Assembly (NCBI GenBank): GCA_026014805.1
Contig: JAOZHR010000024.1
Span: forward strand, 1-64,000
DNA length: 64,000 nt
Origin: Candidatus Bathyarchaeota archaeon
Lineage (GTDB): Archaea; Thermoproteota; Bathyarchaeia; Bathyarchaeales; SOJC01
Direction: 5' to 3'
Of this stretch, positions 1 through 8,463 are shown piece by piece. Each line of letters starts with the position of its first letter. Position 1 is the first letter of the stretch. The notes beneath the pieces were generated by a model. That model was given only the letters and a program-made list of their open reading frames with translations, was not told the DNA's origin and did no database searches. The position numbers were made by a program, and so were the translations under genes.

Positions 1-792
1 GGACTCTACACACCTCAAGAACCCTATCTAATCCCGCTAAGCCAGAAAGTGAACAACACCATGACCTTCGGCCTACTCATTGCGTTCACGTTTCCAGCCA
101 TAGTTGAATTTAACAACTATAGATGGGGCAGAGAAGTAGACAGAAACATTCCAAGGCTTCTTCGAGACGTCACTGAGGCAATCCGATCAGGGGTAACGCT
201 TCCAAGAGCCCTTGAGGAAGCCTCCCAAAGAGACTATGGACCTCTCTCAAAAGAACTTGAACACGCCATTTCCAGGTTCATCTTAGGAACAAGCTGGGAA
301 GATTCCCTCATGTCGCTTGCTCAACGCCTTGGACGCCCAATCGCCATAAGATTTTCCACCATACTCATTGAGGCACATCAGACAGGAGGCAAAATGATCG
401 AGGTCCTCGATGCAAGCGTCGACCTCTTCTCAAGCCTCGACGAGTACAAGGAAGAGCAATACAGCAACATGAAACCCTACACCATGACAATCTACATGTC
501 TGCAATCATATTCATGATAATCGCCTACGTCGTATTGCACCAATTTCTAGCTCCACTATACGAAACATCAACCAGCGCAGCCACCGCAGCAGTGAAGGAA
601 TCTGGACTGCTAGAAGGAATTCTCGACATCAACTATTATACTTCAATCCTCTTCTGGGCCTCAATCGTCGAATCAATCTTCGGTGGTCTTATAGCAGGGA
701 AAATCGGAGACAGAACCCTCTCTGCTGGTCTACGTCACTCAGTCATCCTCATCATCGCCACACTTGCCTTCTTCAACACACCAAGCTTTTAG
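1..792 (+). CDS. Type II secretion system F family (TadC/FlaJ-like) membrane protein, 5'-truncated by the window edge
   Basis: This is an inner-membrane platform protein of the type IV pilus/archaellum assembly machine, which works with a secretion ATPase. The frame is open to base 1; a GTG at 49 gives 247 residues but is probably internal. A T2SF domain covers about residues 30-140 (cytoplasmic helices with GTSWEDSL and HQTGGKMIEVLD). It is followed by hydrophobic segments near 143-165, 195-215 and 225-245, as in family members. The gene ends 6 bp before a TackOD1 protein and is probably in the same operon. Whether it serves a pilus or an archaellum cannot be decided because the ATPase and pilins lie outside the window. 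Confidence 0.85.
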   Translation, partial: GLYTPQEPYLIPLSQKVNNTMTFGLLIAFTFPAIVEFNNYRWGREVDRNIPRLLRDVTEAIRSGVTLPRALEEASQRDYGPLSKELEHAISRFILGTSWEDSLMSLAQRLGRPIAIRFSTILIEAHQTGGKMIEVLDASVDLFSSLDEYKEEQYSNMKPYTMTIYMSAIIFMIIAYVVLHQFLAPLYETSTSAATAAVKESGLLEGILDINYYTSILFWASIVESIFGGLIAGKIGDRTLSAGLRHSVILIIATLAFFNTPSF

Positions 793-798
793 GGAGAC

Positions 799-1788
799 TT
801 GAAAATGGAACAAACACAAAAAACGATGCAAAAAAATGTTCAAAACGAAAACCACGAGCAGGAACTATTAGGCAAGCTGATTAAACGAGGAGTCTTGGAG
901 CTCAAACCGCGTCTAAGCGATGTGGGAGTCCACTATATCGAGGCTGAAGAAACCTTGCAGACTGAGGATCCAGCTCAGGTTAAAGGCATACTCAAAAACT
1001 TGGAGAGAAAAGGAGCTCTCGTAGCCCAATTCGTAGACCGAGTCCTAACGTGTCCAGACTGTGGTTCACCAGAGGTCTTCTCAAAATACGCCTGTCCAAA
1101 ATGCAATTCCATCAACGTAGAGTACACAGAACTCCTTGAACACATGAAATGCGGATACATGGGCTCAAAAGACAAATTCACTAAAGCTTCATCTCTAATC
1201 TGTCCAGAATGCCAAACCGAACTCGTAGATGACGCCCTACAATACCGCAGGATAGGAAACTGCTACCAATGCGAAAAATGCGGACACCGCTTCGACACAC
1301 CAGAAGTCATCCACTTCTGTCAACAATGCAAAAGAAACTTCACACATCGAGAAGCAAAATATATCAAAATATACGCATACAAGATAGCTGAAGAAACAGT
1401 AAACAAATTCTCGAAAGACCTACCACTCTACGAAAGCGTAGAAGAAATCCTCCGCGAAAAAGGGTATGACATCCAATTTCACAGTCAGATAACAGGGACA
1501 TCCGGAGTACAGCATCCCTTCGACATCGTAGCGAAAAAACAAGACGTTCTCTTGGTCGCCGACGTATCCCTCACCGGAGACAAAAACGACGCCGTCTCCC
1601 TCCTTGGAAAGAAGATGGACATAAACCCCACAGAGTGCCTCTTAATCGACCTGTCCGACCGTGAAGAGCTCCTTTCTCTAGGCAAAGTATACGGCATAAC
1701 AATCCTAAAAGGCGGAAACGAAAAACAACTCAAAAGAAAACTACGTGATTTTCTTGCCATCCTCGATTCGCCCACGCAAACTAGTTAG
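799..1788 (+). CDS. TackOD1 (thaumarchaeal output domain 1) zinc-binding protein
   Basis: 329 residues. The N-terminal part (about 20-80) looks like a winged helix. It is followed by a cysteine-rich region of several zinc ribbons (CPDCGSPEVFSKYACPKC near 86-103, then CPEC, CEKCG, CQQC), the arrangement of the TackOD1 family found in TACK archaea. The last about 110 residues (VLLVADVSLTGDK) look like an alpha/beta nuclease-like fold with no clear catalytic set. Six bases separate it from the pilus platform gene, which suggests a regulatory or accessory role in surface-structure assembly (inference). The biochemical function of the family is unknown to me. Confidence 0.7.
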   Translation: MKMEQTQKTMQKNVQNENHEQELLGKLIKRGVLELKPRLSDVGVHYIEAEETLQTEDPAQVKGILKNLERKGALVAQFVDRVLTCPDCGSPEVFSKYACPKCNSINVEYTELLEHMKCGYMGSKDKFTKASSLICPECQTELVDDALQYRRIGNCYQCEKCGHRFDTPEVIHFCQQCKRNFTHREAKYIKIYAYKIAEETVNKFSKDLPLYESVEEILREKGYDIQFHSQITGTSGVQHPFDIVAKKQDVLLVADVSLTGDKNDAVSLLGKKMDINPTECLLIDLSDREELLSLGKVYGITILKGGNEKQLKRKLRDFLAILDSPTQTS

Positions 1789-2019
1789 AGTTCTTTATTG
1801 TACTAGTAACAGGGATCTAGGTTTCGTTAAGAACGCCCACTTCATGTTTCTCCAACAGACAATCGGTTGCATAATAAGAGAATCGCTCCACCTAATGTCT
1901 ACTTGCAGCAAATCTTGAGTTTGTCCTAGCCGCTTTGCATAAGCGTTGCAGGAGACTTTCTTCTGAATTTAACATCAAGAACGCGTTGCTTTTCGATTTG
2001 GTGAGTATTGATTATAACC

Positions 2020-2526
2020 AAAAGCTTAAGGGGAATTTCATTGCACTGGATCATGGCAAAGTAGAATGGCGCGCGCGCATTGAATCATCCACAGAAAAGA
2101 GGAACCCCACGCCGGTTTAAACTAAGTAGCACCTTAATGGCAAGGCTTAGCAAGCTGCCTCCAAGGTCACGCAAAATCTTCGGAATCAAATGGAAAAACG
2201 CCATTGGCATCAACTTCAGACGCAACGCAAAAGAATCGCTGACAAACTGCAGAACCCCAGAATACTACGCCTAACGTTCCACACGTTCAGACATTGGAAA
2301 GTAACAACAGAATACCACAAAACCAAAGACATACTCCGTCAAACAGCTGCTAGGACACAAGAACATCAACAACACCCTGGTCTACATTCAGCTAGTCACC
2401 TTCGAATCTGACGAATACCATGCCAGAACTGGCAAAACCGTAAGAGAAGCATGTGAACTTGCAGAAGCTGGCTTTGAATACTTCACAACCATGGAAGACG
2501 TTTAGATCTTCCGAAAACGCAAATAA
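2020..2526 (+). pseudogene. Decayed tyrosine recombinase (integrase), C-terminal half
   Basis: Pieces of an archaeal XerC/D-like recombinase are scattered over several frames. An N-side fragment with LDHGKVEW starts near 2022, a PRRFKLSS fragment follows near 2110, and the catalytic FHTFRHWK box lies near 2277-2300. A frameshift near 2338 leads to LLGHKNINNTLVYIQL (tyrosine in VYIQL), then a TAG at 2503 and a final stop at 2524. In the shifted frame the C-terminal tail ends IFRKRK. At least three lesions make it inactive. A related remnant lies on the other strand at 4231-4500, on the far side of the thiolase pair. The 230 bp before 2020 hold nothing recognisable. Confidence 0.75.
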
Positions 2527-2557
2527 GAGTATAGCTTAAACAGACAAAAACACAGGT

Positions 2558-2565
2558 TATATATT
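2558..2565 (+). promoter_or_regulatory. TATA box of the thiolase operon
   Basis: TTATATAT lies about 65 bp before the thiolase start in an otherwise gene-free stretch. A GGAGG ribosome site follows at about 2616-2620, 8 bp before the TTG start. This fits an archaeal promoter with a short leader. Confidence 0.5.
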
Positions 2566-2627
2566 CGTTTAAACTATACTCTCTGCTCTCCCGAAAATCC
2601 ATATTTCACCTATTTGGAGGAAACTCA

Positions 2628-3800
2628 TTGACTGGAAAACCATTAGTTTCCATAGTTTCTGCTGGTCTTTCAAAATTTGGAAAGCGAAAAGGACTATACG
2701 GCAGAGAACTTTTCGTCGAAGCCGCAAGCGAAGCGTTCGAGAGATGCCCTAACCTAGACCCCAAAAAAGACATCAAAGCAGCGTTCATAGGCATGATGGG
2801 CGAATCTTTTGAACACCAAGGTCACACAGCACCAACTGTCATAGACTGGGTAGGATTACTACCCATGCAAGCAGTAAGAACCGAAGGAGCATGCGGCTCT
2901 TCAGGCGTGGCCATACGTTGCGGAATCTTTGCGGTTCTCTCAGGTCTCGCAGATGTTGTGATGGTTGGAGGCGTTGAGAAAATGACCCACAGAGCCACCG
3001 CAGACGTCACAGAATACCTAGCCATGGCATGTGATTTCCCCTTTGAACAGTGGAATGGCTTAACCTTCCCCGGACTCTTCGCCATGGTAGCTACATCTCA
3101 CATGCACAAGTATGGTACAACCGAAGAGCAAATGGCTCTAGTGGCAGTGAAGAATCACCATCACGGCGCTATGAACCCAAAAGCCCACATGCAAAAAGAG
3201 ATAACGTTGGAGAAAGCTATGTCTTCGCGTGTTATTGCGTGGCCCCTTAAGCTTTATGATTGCTCGTTAATAACTGACGGTGCGAGCTGTCTAATTCTAA
3301 CCAAGCCAGAACTTGCCAAAAAATTCACGGACGCACCTGTCCACATAATTGGCTCAGGACAAGCGAGCGACACTATTGGACTGTACGAAAGGAAAGAATT
3401 TACAACTCTGAGAGTTGGCAAGCTTGCAGGAGAAGAAGCCTACAAGATGGCTGGCGTCGCTCCTTCTGACATAGATGTTGCAGAAGTACATGACTGCTTT
3501 ACAATCGCAGAAATTGTGGCTTATGAAGACCTCGGCTTCTGTAAACCAGGAGAAGGCGGCCCCTTCATAGAGGAAGGACATAGTCAAATCGGTGGTAAAG
3601 TAGCCGTATGCACAAGCGGTGGATTGAAATCAAAAGGACATCCCGTAGGGGCAACCGGCGCAGCTCAAGCGTATGAGATATATTTACAATTAACTGGACA
3701 GGCAGGAAAAAGACAAGTTAAGGGCGCTGAGATAGGTTTAACCCACAACGTTGGAGGCTTAGGCGCAACAGGCGTTGTAAACATTTACAGGAGGGGTTAA
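2628..3800 (+). CDS. Archaeal thiolase (acetyl-CoA C-acyltransferase family)
   Basis: 390 residues, TTG start chosen from GGAGG just upstream. It condenses or cleaves acyl-CoA by a thiolase mechanism. The nucleophile is Cys89 in TEGACGSSG; EVHDCFT (near 288) and KSKGHPVGATGA with the catalytic histidine (near 335) follow. The C-terminal box is THNVGG instead of the CxG of degradative thiolases, as in archaeal/SCP-x-type members. The gene is 2 bp from a DUF35 zinc-OB protein, its usual archaeal partner. In many archaea this pair joins HMG-CoA synthase in the mevalonate pathway. That gene is not here, so the substrate is open. Confidence 0.9.
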   Translation: MTGKPLVSIVSAGLSKFGKRKGLYGRELFVEAASEAFERCPNLDPKKDIKAAFIGMMGESFEHQGHTAPTVIDWVGLLPMQAVRTEGACGSSGVAIRCGIFAVLSGLADVVMVGGVEKMTHRATADVTEYLAMACDFPFEQWNGLTFPGLFAMVATSHMHKYGTTEEQMALVAVKNHHHGAMNPKAHMQKEITLEKAMSSRVIAWPLKLYDCSLITDGASCLILTKPELAKKFTDAPVHIIGSGQASDTIGLYERKEFTTLRVGKLAGEEAYKMAGVAPSDIDVAEVHDCFTIAEIVAYEDLGFCKPGEGGPFIEEGHSQIGGKVAVCTSGGLKSKGHPVGATGAAQAYEIYLQLTGQAGKRQVKGAEIGLTHNVGGLGATGVVNIYRRG

Positions 3801-3802
3801 AA

Positions 3803-4210
3803 ATGACAGAGAAACCAGAACTTTTCACCATCGAAAGCTTCTACAAATTTGTGAAGGAAGGAAAACTTATGGGCGCCAAATGCAACAAATGTGGAGCACT
3901 GCTGGTACCTCCAAAGCCAATGTGCCCAAAATGCTTCTCCAAAGACTTGAAATGGAAAGAACTCCAAAAACAAGGAAAACTGCGAACCTACACCGTGATT
4001 CATATCGCGCCCAAAGAATTCCAGCAATCAACGCCCTACGCAGTTGGGATAGTTAAACTAGAAGATGATGCGCAACTGCCAGGAATGATAAAAAGTATAG
4101 CCTTAGATAAGATTAAAGTGGGCATGGATTTACGCGTTGGCTTTGAGAAAGAACCAGTATCCGAGGAGTGGCCACAATGGCCAAGATACTACTTTAAACC
4201 CTTGACATGA
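3803..4210 (+). CDS. DUF35 zinc-ribbon OB-fold protein, thiolase partner
   Basis: 135 residues. A rubredoxin-like zinc ribbon at about 27-47 (CNKCG ... CPKC) is followed by an OB fold (about 50-125, TYTVIHIAP). In archaeal thiolase-HMG-CoA synthase complexes this family bridges the enzymes and helps bind CoA. It starts 2 bp after the thiolase stop and is certainly cotranscribed. The protein is of normal length and appears intact although the flanks carry integrase debris. Confidence 0.9.
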   Translation: MTEKPELFTIESFYKFVKEGKLMGAKCNKCGALLVPPKPMCPKCFSKDLKWKELQKQGKLRTYTVIHIAPKEFQQSTPYAVGIVKLEDDAQLPGMIKSIALDKIKVGMDLRVGFEKEPVSEEWPQWPRYYFKPLT

Positions 4211-4230
4211 TTTTTAAAACCTAGGCTCTT

Positions 4231-4500
4231 TCACTTTCTCTTTCGGTAGATTGCAACGTTTCCTCTGTCGTCAAAGCGTACAAATTCAAAACCAGCTTGG
4301 ATAAGTTTGTCCTCTTCATCTAAGGTTTCCGCGTGCGCTACGTGCCACTCGTCGCTTTCAAAGTTAATTAGCTGTGTGTAGATGATGGTGTTTTCAATGC
4401 TACGATGTCAAGCTTTTTCTGCACAAATAATATGTCTTTGGTTTTATGGCATTCTATTGTTGTTTTCCAGTGGCAGAAAGTGTGAAAGGATATTCTCAGT
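4231..4500 (-). pseudogene. Decayed tyrosine recombinase, C-terminal fragment on the minus strand
   Basis: Read leftward, the sequence gives ISFHTFCHWKTTIE (the usual HTFRHWK box with Cys for Arg), KTKDILFVQKKL, then after a frameshift IENTIIYTQLINFESDEW and a tail ending YRKRK with a TGA at 4231-4233. The order and spacing match the integrase remnant at 2277-2526. The two tails differ in sequence, so they are paralogues and not a recent duplication. The catalytic arginine is lost and the frame is broken. It converges on the thiolase/DUF35 pair. Confidence 0.7.
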
Positions 4501-4597
4501 AGCCTAGAGTTCTGGAGTTTGGCTGCTACCTTGACCCAGTTGGCCTAGTTGAACCATGTTAAGGTTTACCTCTTTTAGCAGAAACGAGTGCGCGTAA

Positions 4598-4789
4598 CTA
4601 AAGCTCACGCAAAACAATCCTTTTAGCTCGCTCAAAATAGCCAGCCTCTCTCAGCTCAGATCGTTCTGGACGTAACCCACGAAGGCAAGCTTCAGGATGC
4701 TCCCACATATAAAGCTCTTCGGCCTTACGCCAAATCTGCTCACGAACAGCAGGCCAAAACGAACCCCTTACTTTCCGTGGCAAAGCCAT
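4598..4789 (-). CDS. Small conserved-looking protein of unknown function
   Basis: 63 residues from an ATG at 4789 (a start at 4825 would overlap the preceding small frame). It is arginine- and tryptophan-rich (RGSFWPAVREQIW, LRGLRPERSELREAG). After the TAG, the same frame continues as LRALVSAKRGKP before a second stop, which could mean a slightly truncated reading frame. No function is recognised. It sits next to the integrase remnant, so it may belong to the same old element. Confidence 0.4.
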   Translation of the reverse strand: MALPRKVRGSFWPAVREQIWRKAEELYMWEHPEACLRGLRPERSELREAGYFERAKRIVLREL

Positions 4790-4796
4790 TCCCACT

Positions 4797-4895
4797 CTAC
4801 TCTTCTGAAACCTTGACCTTCTCAACCTTCTTTAGCCATGCATGCAGGTCTTCCGTCTCTATAACCCTCAAATTCACAACCTTACCCTCAAGCAA
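4797..4895 (-). CDS. Possible 32-residue peptide upstream of the small unknown gene
   Basis: A TTG at 4895 opens a 32-residue frame (GKVVNLRVIETEDLHAW near the start) that ends 7 bp before the ATG of the 63-residue gene, as in a two-gene operon. It could equally be the tail of a decayed longer gene. The coding look (charged, regular) is the only evidence. Confidence 0.25.
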   Translation of the reverse strand: MLEGKVVNLRVIETEDLHAWLKKVEKVKVSEE

Positions 4896-4924
4896 TTCCT
4901 ATCACCACACAAATTGTCAATCTA

Positions 4925-5233
4925 TTGTTCGTTAATTACGTCTTCTGCTTCAGTTTTTATGATTTGTGGAAAAAAACTCCAGAGAAATCAATTAAAGCTG
5001 TAATTCATCTAACTGAAAATCATGAGATTATGTTCATCGTAACTTATTTTTATAATGTTCTCAAGAACAAGGTCAGACAGTTTCTTGACATAAAGAGAAG
5101 AGCAAAGAAGGTCTACTTCAGACATGGTTGTATGGATTATGAAATCTTCAGGAGTGATAACGATAGTGCTTGGAGATTAATAGATTCAGAAGCAAAGAAC
5201 ACTATGGTTAAAGAACACATTTTAGAACCTTAG
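4925..5233 (+). CDS. Doubtful 102-residue hypothetical protein
   Basis: TTG start, no clear ribosome site, A+T-rich. It is convergent with the P-type ATPase and overlaps its last 12 bp. Its composition is mixed hydrophobic and basic (KNKVRQFLDIKRRAKK). No family is recognised. It may be a real accessory gene of the integrase-scarred region or a chance frame. Confidence 0.3.
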   Translation: MFVNYVFCFSFYDLWKKTPEKSIKAVIHLTENHEIMFIVTYFYNVLKNKVRQFLDIKRRAKKVYFRHGCMDYEIFRSDNDSAWRLIDSEAKNTMVKEHILEP

Positions 5234-7168
5234 TTTTGTGAGACGAAGTGTATTCAAGAGTGTTAGCATGGTTAGGCCGTCGTCTCCTAGGGCTACTGTG
5301 AACCAGAGAGGAGTGAATCCCATTAGTCCAAGTGCGCCGAGAACTAGTTTTACTCCAAGGGAGACCGCTATGTTTTGTTTGGCGATTCTTACTGTCATTT
5401 TGCTTAGCTTGTGTAATGTGGGAATTTGAGCTAGTTCGTCTTTGACTAAGATTATGTCCGCTGACTCCAAGGCGACATCTACTTTTCCTCCGCCCATAGC
5501 AATGCCTACATCTGAGGCTGCCAACGCGGGTGCATCATTGACACCATCTCCCACCATTGCTACTAGACCATGTTTTTCTCTTGTCTTGGCTATAATTTTC
5601 AACTTGTCTTCTGGAAATAGCTTAGCGTAAACTTCAGCAATTCCTATACGTTCAGCGGTTTCTTGAGCTATCTCAGCCTTGTCTCCAGTTAATATCGCTA
5701 TATGTAATCCTGCTTCTTTTAGAGCCTTTACAGCTCGAACAGCGTCTTCACGGACATCGTCAATTATACATATTAAGGAAGTTGCTGTTTCGTCTAAAGA
5801 GACACAGACTGCAGAATGCTTCTCGTTCTCATAGGCTTCACTAATGGACTCACAATCACTGCCATATTGTTTCAGCAAATCCGTGCTTCCCACTATTACT
5901 CGAGTGCCATCTACGTATCCCATTATGCCTTTACCTGGGATCTCCTTCACATTCTTTACATCAAGCTCTCTGAAGTTAAGATTGCTATCTGCTGCGCTTT
6001 TTGTGACGGCTTGAGCAAGAGGATGATTAGAGAACTGCTCTAGTGCTGCTGCGTACATCAAAGCCTTTTCATCCAATTCAGAGACGCCTTTAATACAATG
6101 GACAACCGGTTTGCCAAGAGTCAACGTGCCGGTTTTATCAAATAAAACAGCCCCTATTTTATCCATTTTTTCTACGTAGACTCCACCCTTAATGACAACT
6201 CCTCTTCTCGCAGCAAGCGTAACAGCAGTAAACATCGTTGCTGGAACAGATATGATGAAGGCGCTGGGACACGAGATCACAAGAAGTATCAAGGCACGGT
6301 ATAGCCAAATTTCAAAGGACCCAGAAAGAATACTAGGCATGAAGAAAGCCGTGAATAGGGCAAGAGAAATAACGATTGGAACGTAGAATTTGGCGAATCT
6401 ATCAACAAGTTTTTCGATAGATGCCTTTCTTTTTCTAGATTGTATAACAAGTTTCACTATCCTCGAGACCAGTGTATCTCCAGCTTTTTTGCTAACAGAA
6501 ATTTTTAGAACACCACTTGTGTTCAAAGTACCAGCATAAGCATTGTCGCCAAACTTCTTCAAAACAAAAGCCGATTCACCAGTCACCAAAGACTGATCAA
6601 CGTAAGAAACACCATCTGTTATAACTCCGTCAAGAACAATTCTCTCCCCAGGCCTAATAAGAACGGTTGTCCCTGGCAAAACAGCCGTCACATCTACATT
6701 TTCCTCTTTGCCGTCATCAGTTATTATCCGCGCCTTGTCAGGCATAAATTCCGAAAGCTTTTCAACGGTTCTTCTGGCTCTGTCTTGAATGTACCCCTCA
6801 AAATACTCCGCTAAAGAGTACAGAAACAAGACGGTAACAGCTTCAAAGAGGAAAGCCAAGTACATGGCACCGAAGGCAGCGGTCGCCATCAGAAACTCCA
6901 CTGAAAATCTTCTCTCAAAAATCAGTTCTTCAAAGCCCAAAACTCCGATGTAGCTGGCTGCAACGACAATTGTGGTGTAGTAGATGATTGTTGATACTGT
7001 AGCTTGTTCGTTCAGCAGAGGTATCACGAAACCCAGAGGAACACCTTGGACGAAAAAATCAAGTAAAGCAGCAGACGCCATTGTAAATGCCAAAGCGATA
7101 GCCATTGGAATCCAAATTCGCCTGTCTTTTTTGTCCTCAAAGTCTCCTTCTTTGATTCTAGAGACCAT
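5222..7168 (-). CDS. P1B-type heavy-metal translocating ATPase with a CPS membrane motif
   Basis: 648 residues from an ATG at 7168 preceded by GAGGT; a TTG six bases earlier would lie on the ribosome site. It pumps a transition metal across the membrane using ATP. Visible parts are several N-terminal membrane segments, TGES actuator, a metal-site helix ISCPSAFIIS (about 299-308), DKTGT with the phosphorylated Asp (about 344), SNHPLA of the P1B nucleotide domain and GDGVNDAPAL. There is no N-terminal metal-binding domain. The usual CPC is CPS, so the ion cannot be assigned by motif. It is divergent from a NikR-like regulator, which suggests control by nickel or a related ion. Confidence 0.92.
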   Translation of the reverse strand: MVSRIKEGDFEDKKDRRIWIPMAIALAFTMASAALLDFFVQGVPLGFVIPLLNEQATVSTIIYYTTIVVAASYIGVLGFEELIFERRFSVEFLMATAAFGAMYLAFLFEAVTVLFLYSLAEYFEGYIQDRARRTVEKLSEFMPDKARIITDDGKEENVDVTAVLPGTTVLIRPGERIVLDGVITDGVSYVDQSLVTGESAFVLKKFGDNAYAGTLNTSGVLKISVSKKAGDTLVSRIVKLVIQSRKRKASIEKLVDRFAKFYVPIVISLALFTAFFMPSILSGSFEIWLYRALILLVISCPSAFIISVPATMFTAVTLAARRGVVIKGGVYVEKMDKIGAVLFDKTGTLTLGKPVVHCIKGVSELDEKALMYAAALEQFSNHPLAQAVTKSAADSNLNFRELDVKNVKEIPGKGIMGYVDGTRVIVGSTDLLKQYGSDCESISEAYENEKHSAVCVSLDETATSLICIIDDVREDAVRAVKALKEAGLHIAILTGDKAEIAQETAERIGIAEVYAKLFPEDKLKIIAKTREKHGLVAMVGDGVNDAPALAASDVGIAMGGGKVDVALESADIILVKDELAQIPTLHKLSKMTVRIAKQNIAVSLGVKLVLGALGLMGFTPLWFTVALGDDGLTMLTLLNTLRLTKLRF

Positions 7169-7186
7169 TTTCAACCTCTGCCTTCC

Positions 7187-7283
7187 TTAACATGTTCAAC
7201 CTAGAAGAATCATATTAACATAGTGTTAAAAAAACGGATAGGAATATTAGTAGGATAGTATTAGGTTCTGATTATGTTAATAT
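7187..7283. promoter_or_regulatory. Shared operator region with TTAACA/TGTTAA boxes
   Basis: Between the ATPase and the NikR-like gene there are repeated half-sites. TTAACATGTTCAA is at 7187-7199. A perfect TTAACA-TAG-TGTTAA palindrome is at 7215-7229. An 11-bp inverted repeat has arms ATATTAACATA (7212-7222) and TATGTTAATAT (7273-7283). Such paired sites are expected of a tetrameric ribbon-helix-helix regulator; binding by the neighbouring NikR-like protein is inferred. Confidence 0.55.
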
Positions 7284-7296
7284 AAAGTGGTGTCCA

Positions 7297-7695
7297 ATGA
7301 CTGTTGTTAGTATAACTCTTCCTGGAGAGCTTCTTAGAAAGTTTGATGAGTTTACCAAAGCCAGAGGATATTATAGCCGTTCTGAGGCTTTCAGAGACGC
7401 TATTAGGAGTCTAATCGCTGAAGCAGAAATCGCTCGGCTCGAGAAGGGCCGAGTTGCAACAACCATTATGATCATATGTGACTATGCAAGAAAAGATGTG
7501 GACAGGCACGTTTCTGAGGTAAGACATGAGTACGATGATGTGGTTGTTGAGAACGTTCACAGGCACATTGAAGAGAAATATTGCTTGGAAATTTTCATCG
7601 CTGAAGGAAATTATCAGAGAATCTTGGACTTAGTTGGTCGAATTAGAGGAATGCGGGGAATTCTCGAAGTAAAAGCCCTGTTCATGCCTTTATGA
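7297..7695 (+). CDS. nikR: NikR-like nickel-responsive ribbon-helix-helix regulator
   Basis: 132 residues. An N-terminal ribbon-helix-helix (VVSITLPGELLRKFDEF; YYSRSEAFRDAIR) is followed by a C-terminal ACT-like ligand domain. The nickel site is complete: His77, His88, His90 and Cys96, one residue offset from E. coli NikR His76/His87/His89/Cys95. It is expected to bind DNA when nickel is bound. It is divergent from the metal ATPase with palindromic boxes between them, so the ATPase and its own gene are the likely targets. Full length; start ATG at 7297. Confidence 0.88.
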   Translation: MTVVSITLPGELLRKFDEFTKARGYYSRSEAFRDAIRSLIAEAEIARLEKGRVATTIMIICDYARKDVDRHVSEVRHEYDDVVVENVHRHIEEKYCLEIFIAEGNYQRILDLVGRIRGMRGILEVKALFMPL

Positions 7696-7738
7696 CTATG
7701 CGAATCTACTGTTCAAACACGTTCAGGCAAACATTCCT

Positions 7739-8347
7739 CTATTTTAGGCTCTGCCGTTCTTTGCCATGTGAAAAAATGTATACGGCATCTTTGACAGCGC
7801 GAAGTTTGTCAATTGACTTCAAAGCTTGGTCTGCACGGTAAAGTACGCCTGGGATGTTTCGTTTTTCCAAGTTTTCTCTAAGAGGTGCGGCATCGCCGCA
7901 ATAAACAAACTTGTCAGCGCCGTACTGGATTATTGCCGATTGATGACCGATTGAGTGCCCTGATGTTGGCATAATTGTCACACTGTCGGTTACTCGGTAT
8001 TTTCCTTTAACCAATTCATAATTTACATCAACATCAAAAAATTCTCGAAGATAGGCGGCGTTCTGAAAACGGTCTGGAGCATAGGCATATCGTATCTCAT
8101 CAGCTTGAACATAAAAACGCGCGTTTTTAAACAGTTTATTGTTACCGCAATGGTCAAAGTGCAAATGAGTATTGATAACAACTGTTATATCTTCCGGCTT
8201 TAATCTGAAATTTTGCAGCTGCATTTGCAAACTTTGGTCTCGACTTCTCTTAACCGTGTGGAATCTTCTATATTGCGGAGGGAGTTCTCCGATTCCGGTA
8301 TCTGCAAGAACTTTTTCTCCTTCACATAGCACAAGCAAAGGCTTCAA
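7739..8347 (-). CDS. Metallo-beta-lactamase-fold hydrolase, probable frameshift in the N-terminus
   Basis: 202 residues from a TTG at 8347. It belongs to the lactonase/glyoxalase II type MBL superfamily. THLHFDHCG holds the HxHxDH zinc motif (about 59-67), GHSIGHQ gives the next His, CGDAAP the bridging Asp and FSHGKE the last His. The substrate is unknown. The start is unusually close to the first strand. Upstream in the same frame, good coding sequence continues (LVYSKYQRETYEAALKP) but has no start; one extra base after the second codon of an upstream ATG at about 8445 would join it. This is either a recent frameshift or a sequence error. Confidence 0.8.
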   Translation of the reverse strand: MKPLLVLCEGEKVLADTGIGELPPQYRRFHTVKRSRDQSLQMQLQNFRLKPEDITVVINTHLHFDHCGNNKLFKNARFYVQADEIRYAYAPDRFQNAAYLREFFDVDVNYELVKGKYRVTDSVTIMPTSGHSIGHQSAIIQYGADKFVYCGDAAPLRENLEKRNIPGVLYRADQALKSIDKLRAVKDAVYIFSHGKERQSLK

Positions 8348-8463
8348 TGCTGCTTCATAAGTTTCCCTTTGATACTTAGAATAGACGAGAAACCCTTTAT
8401 CTAGAGTAAAATAGCCATTGCTGAGTAATTGACTTTCATTTTTTTAGCCACTGAAAATAATCG

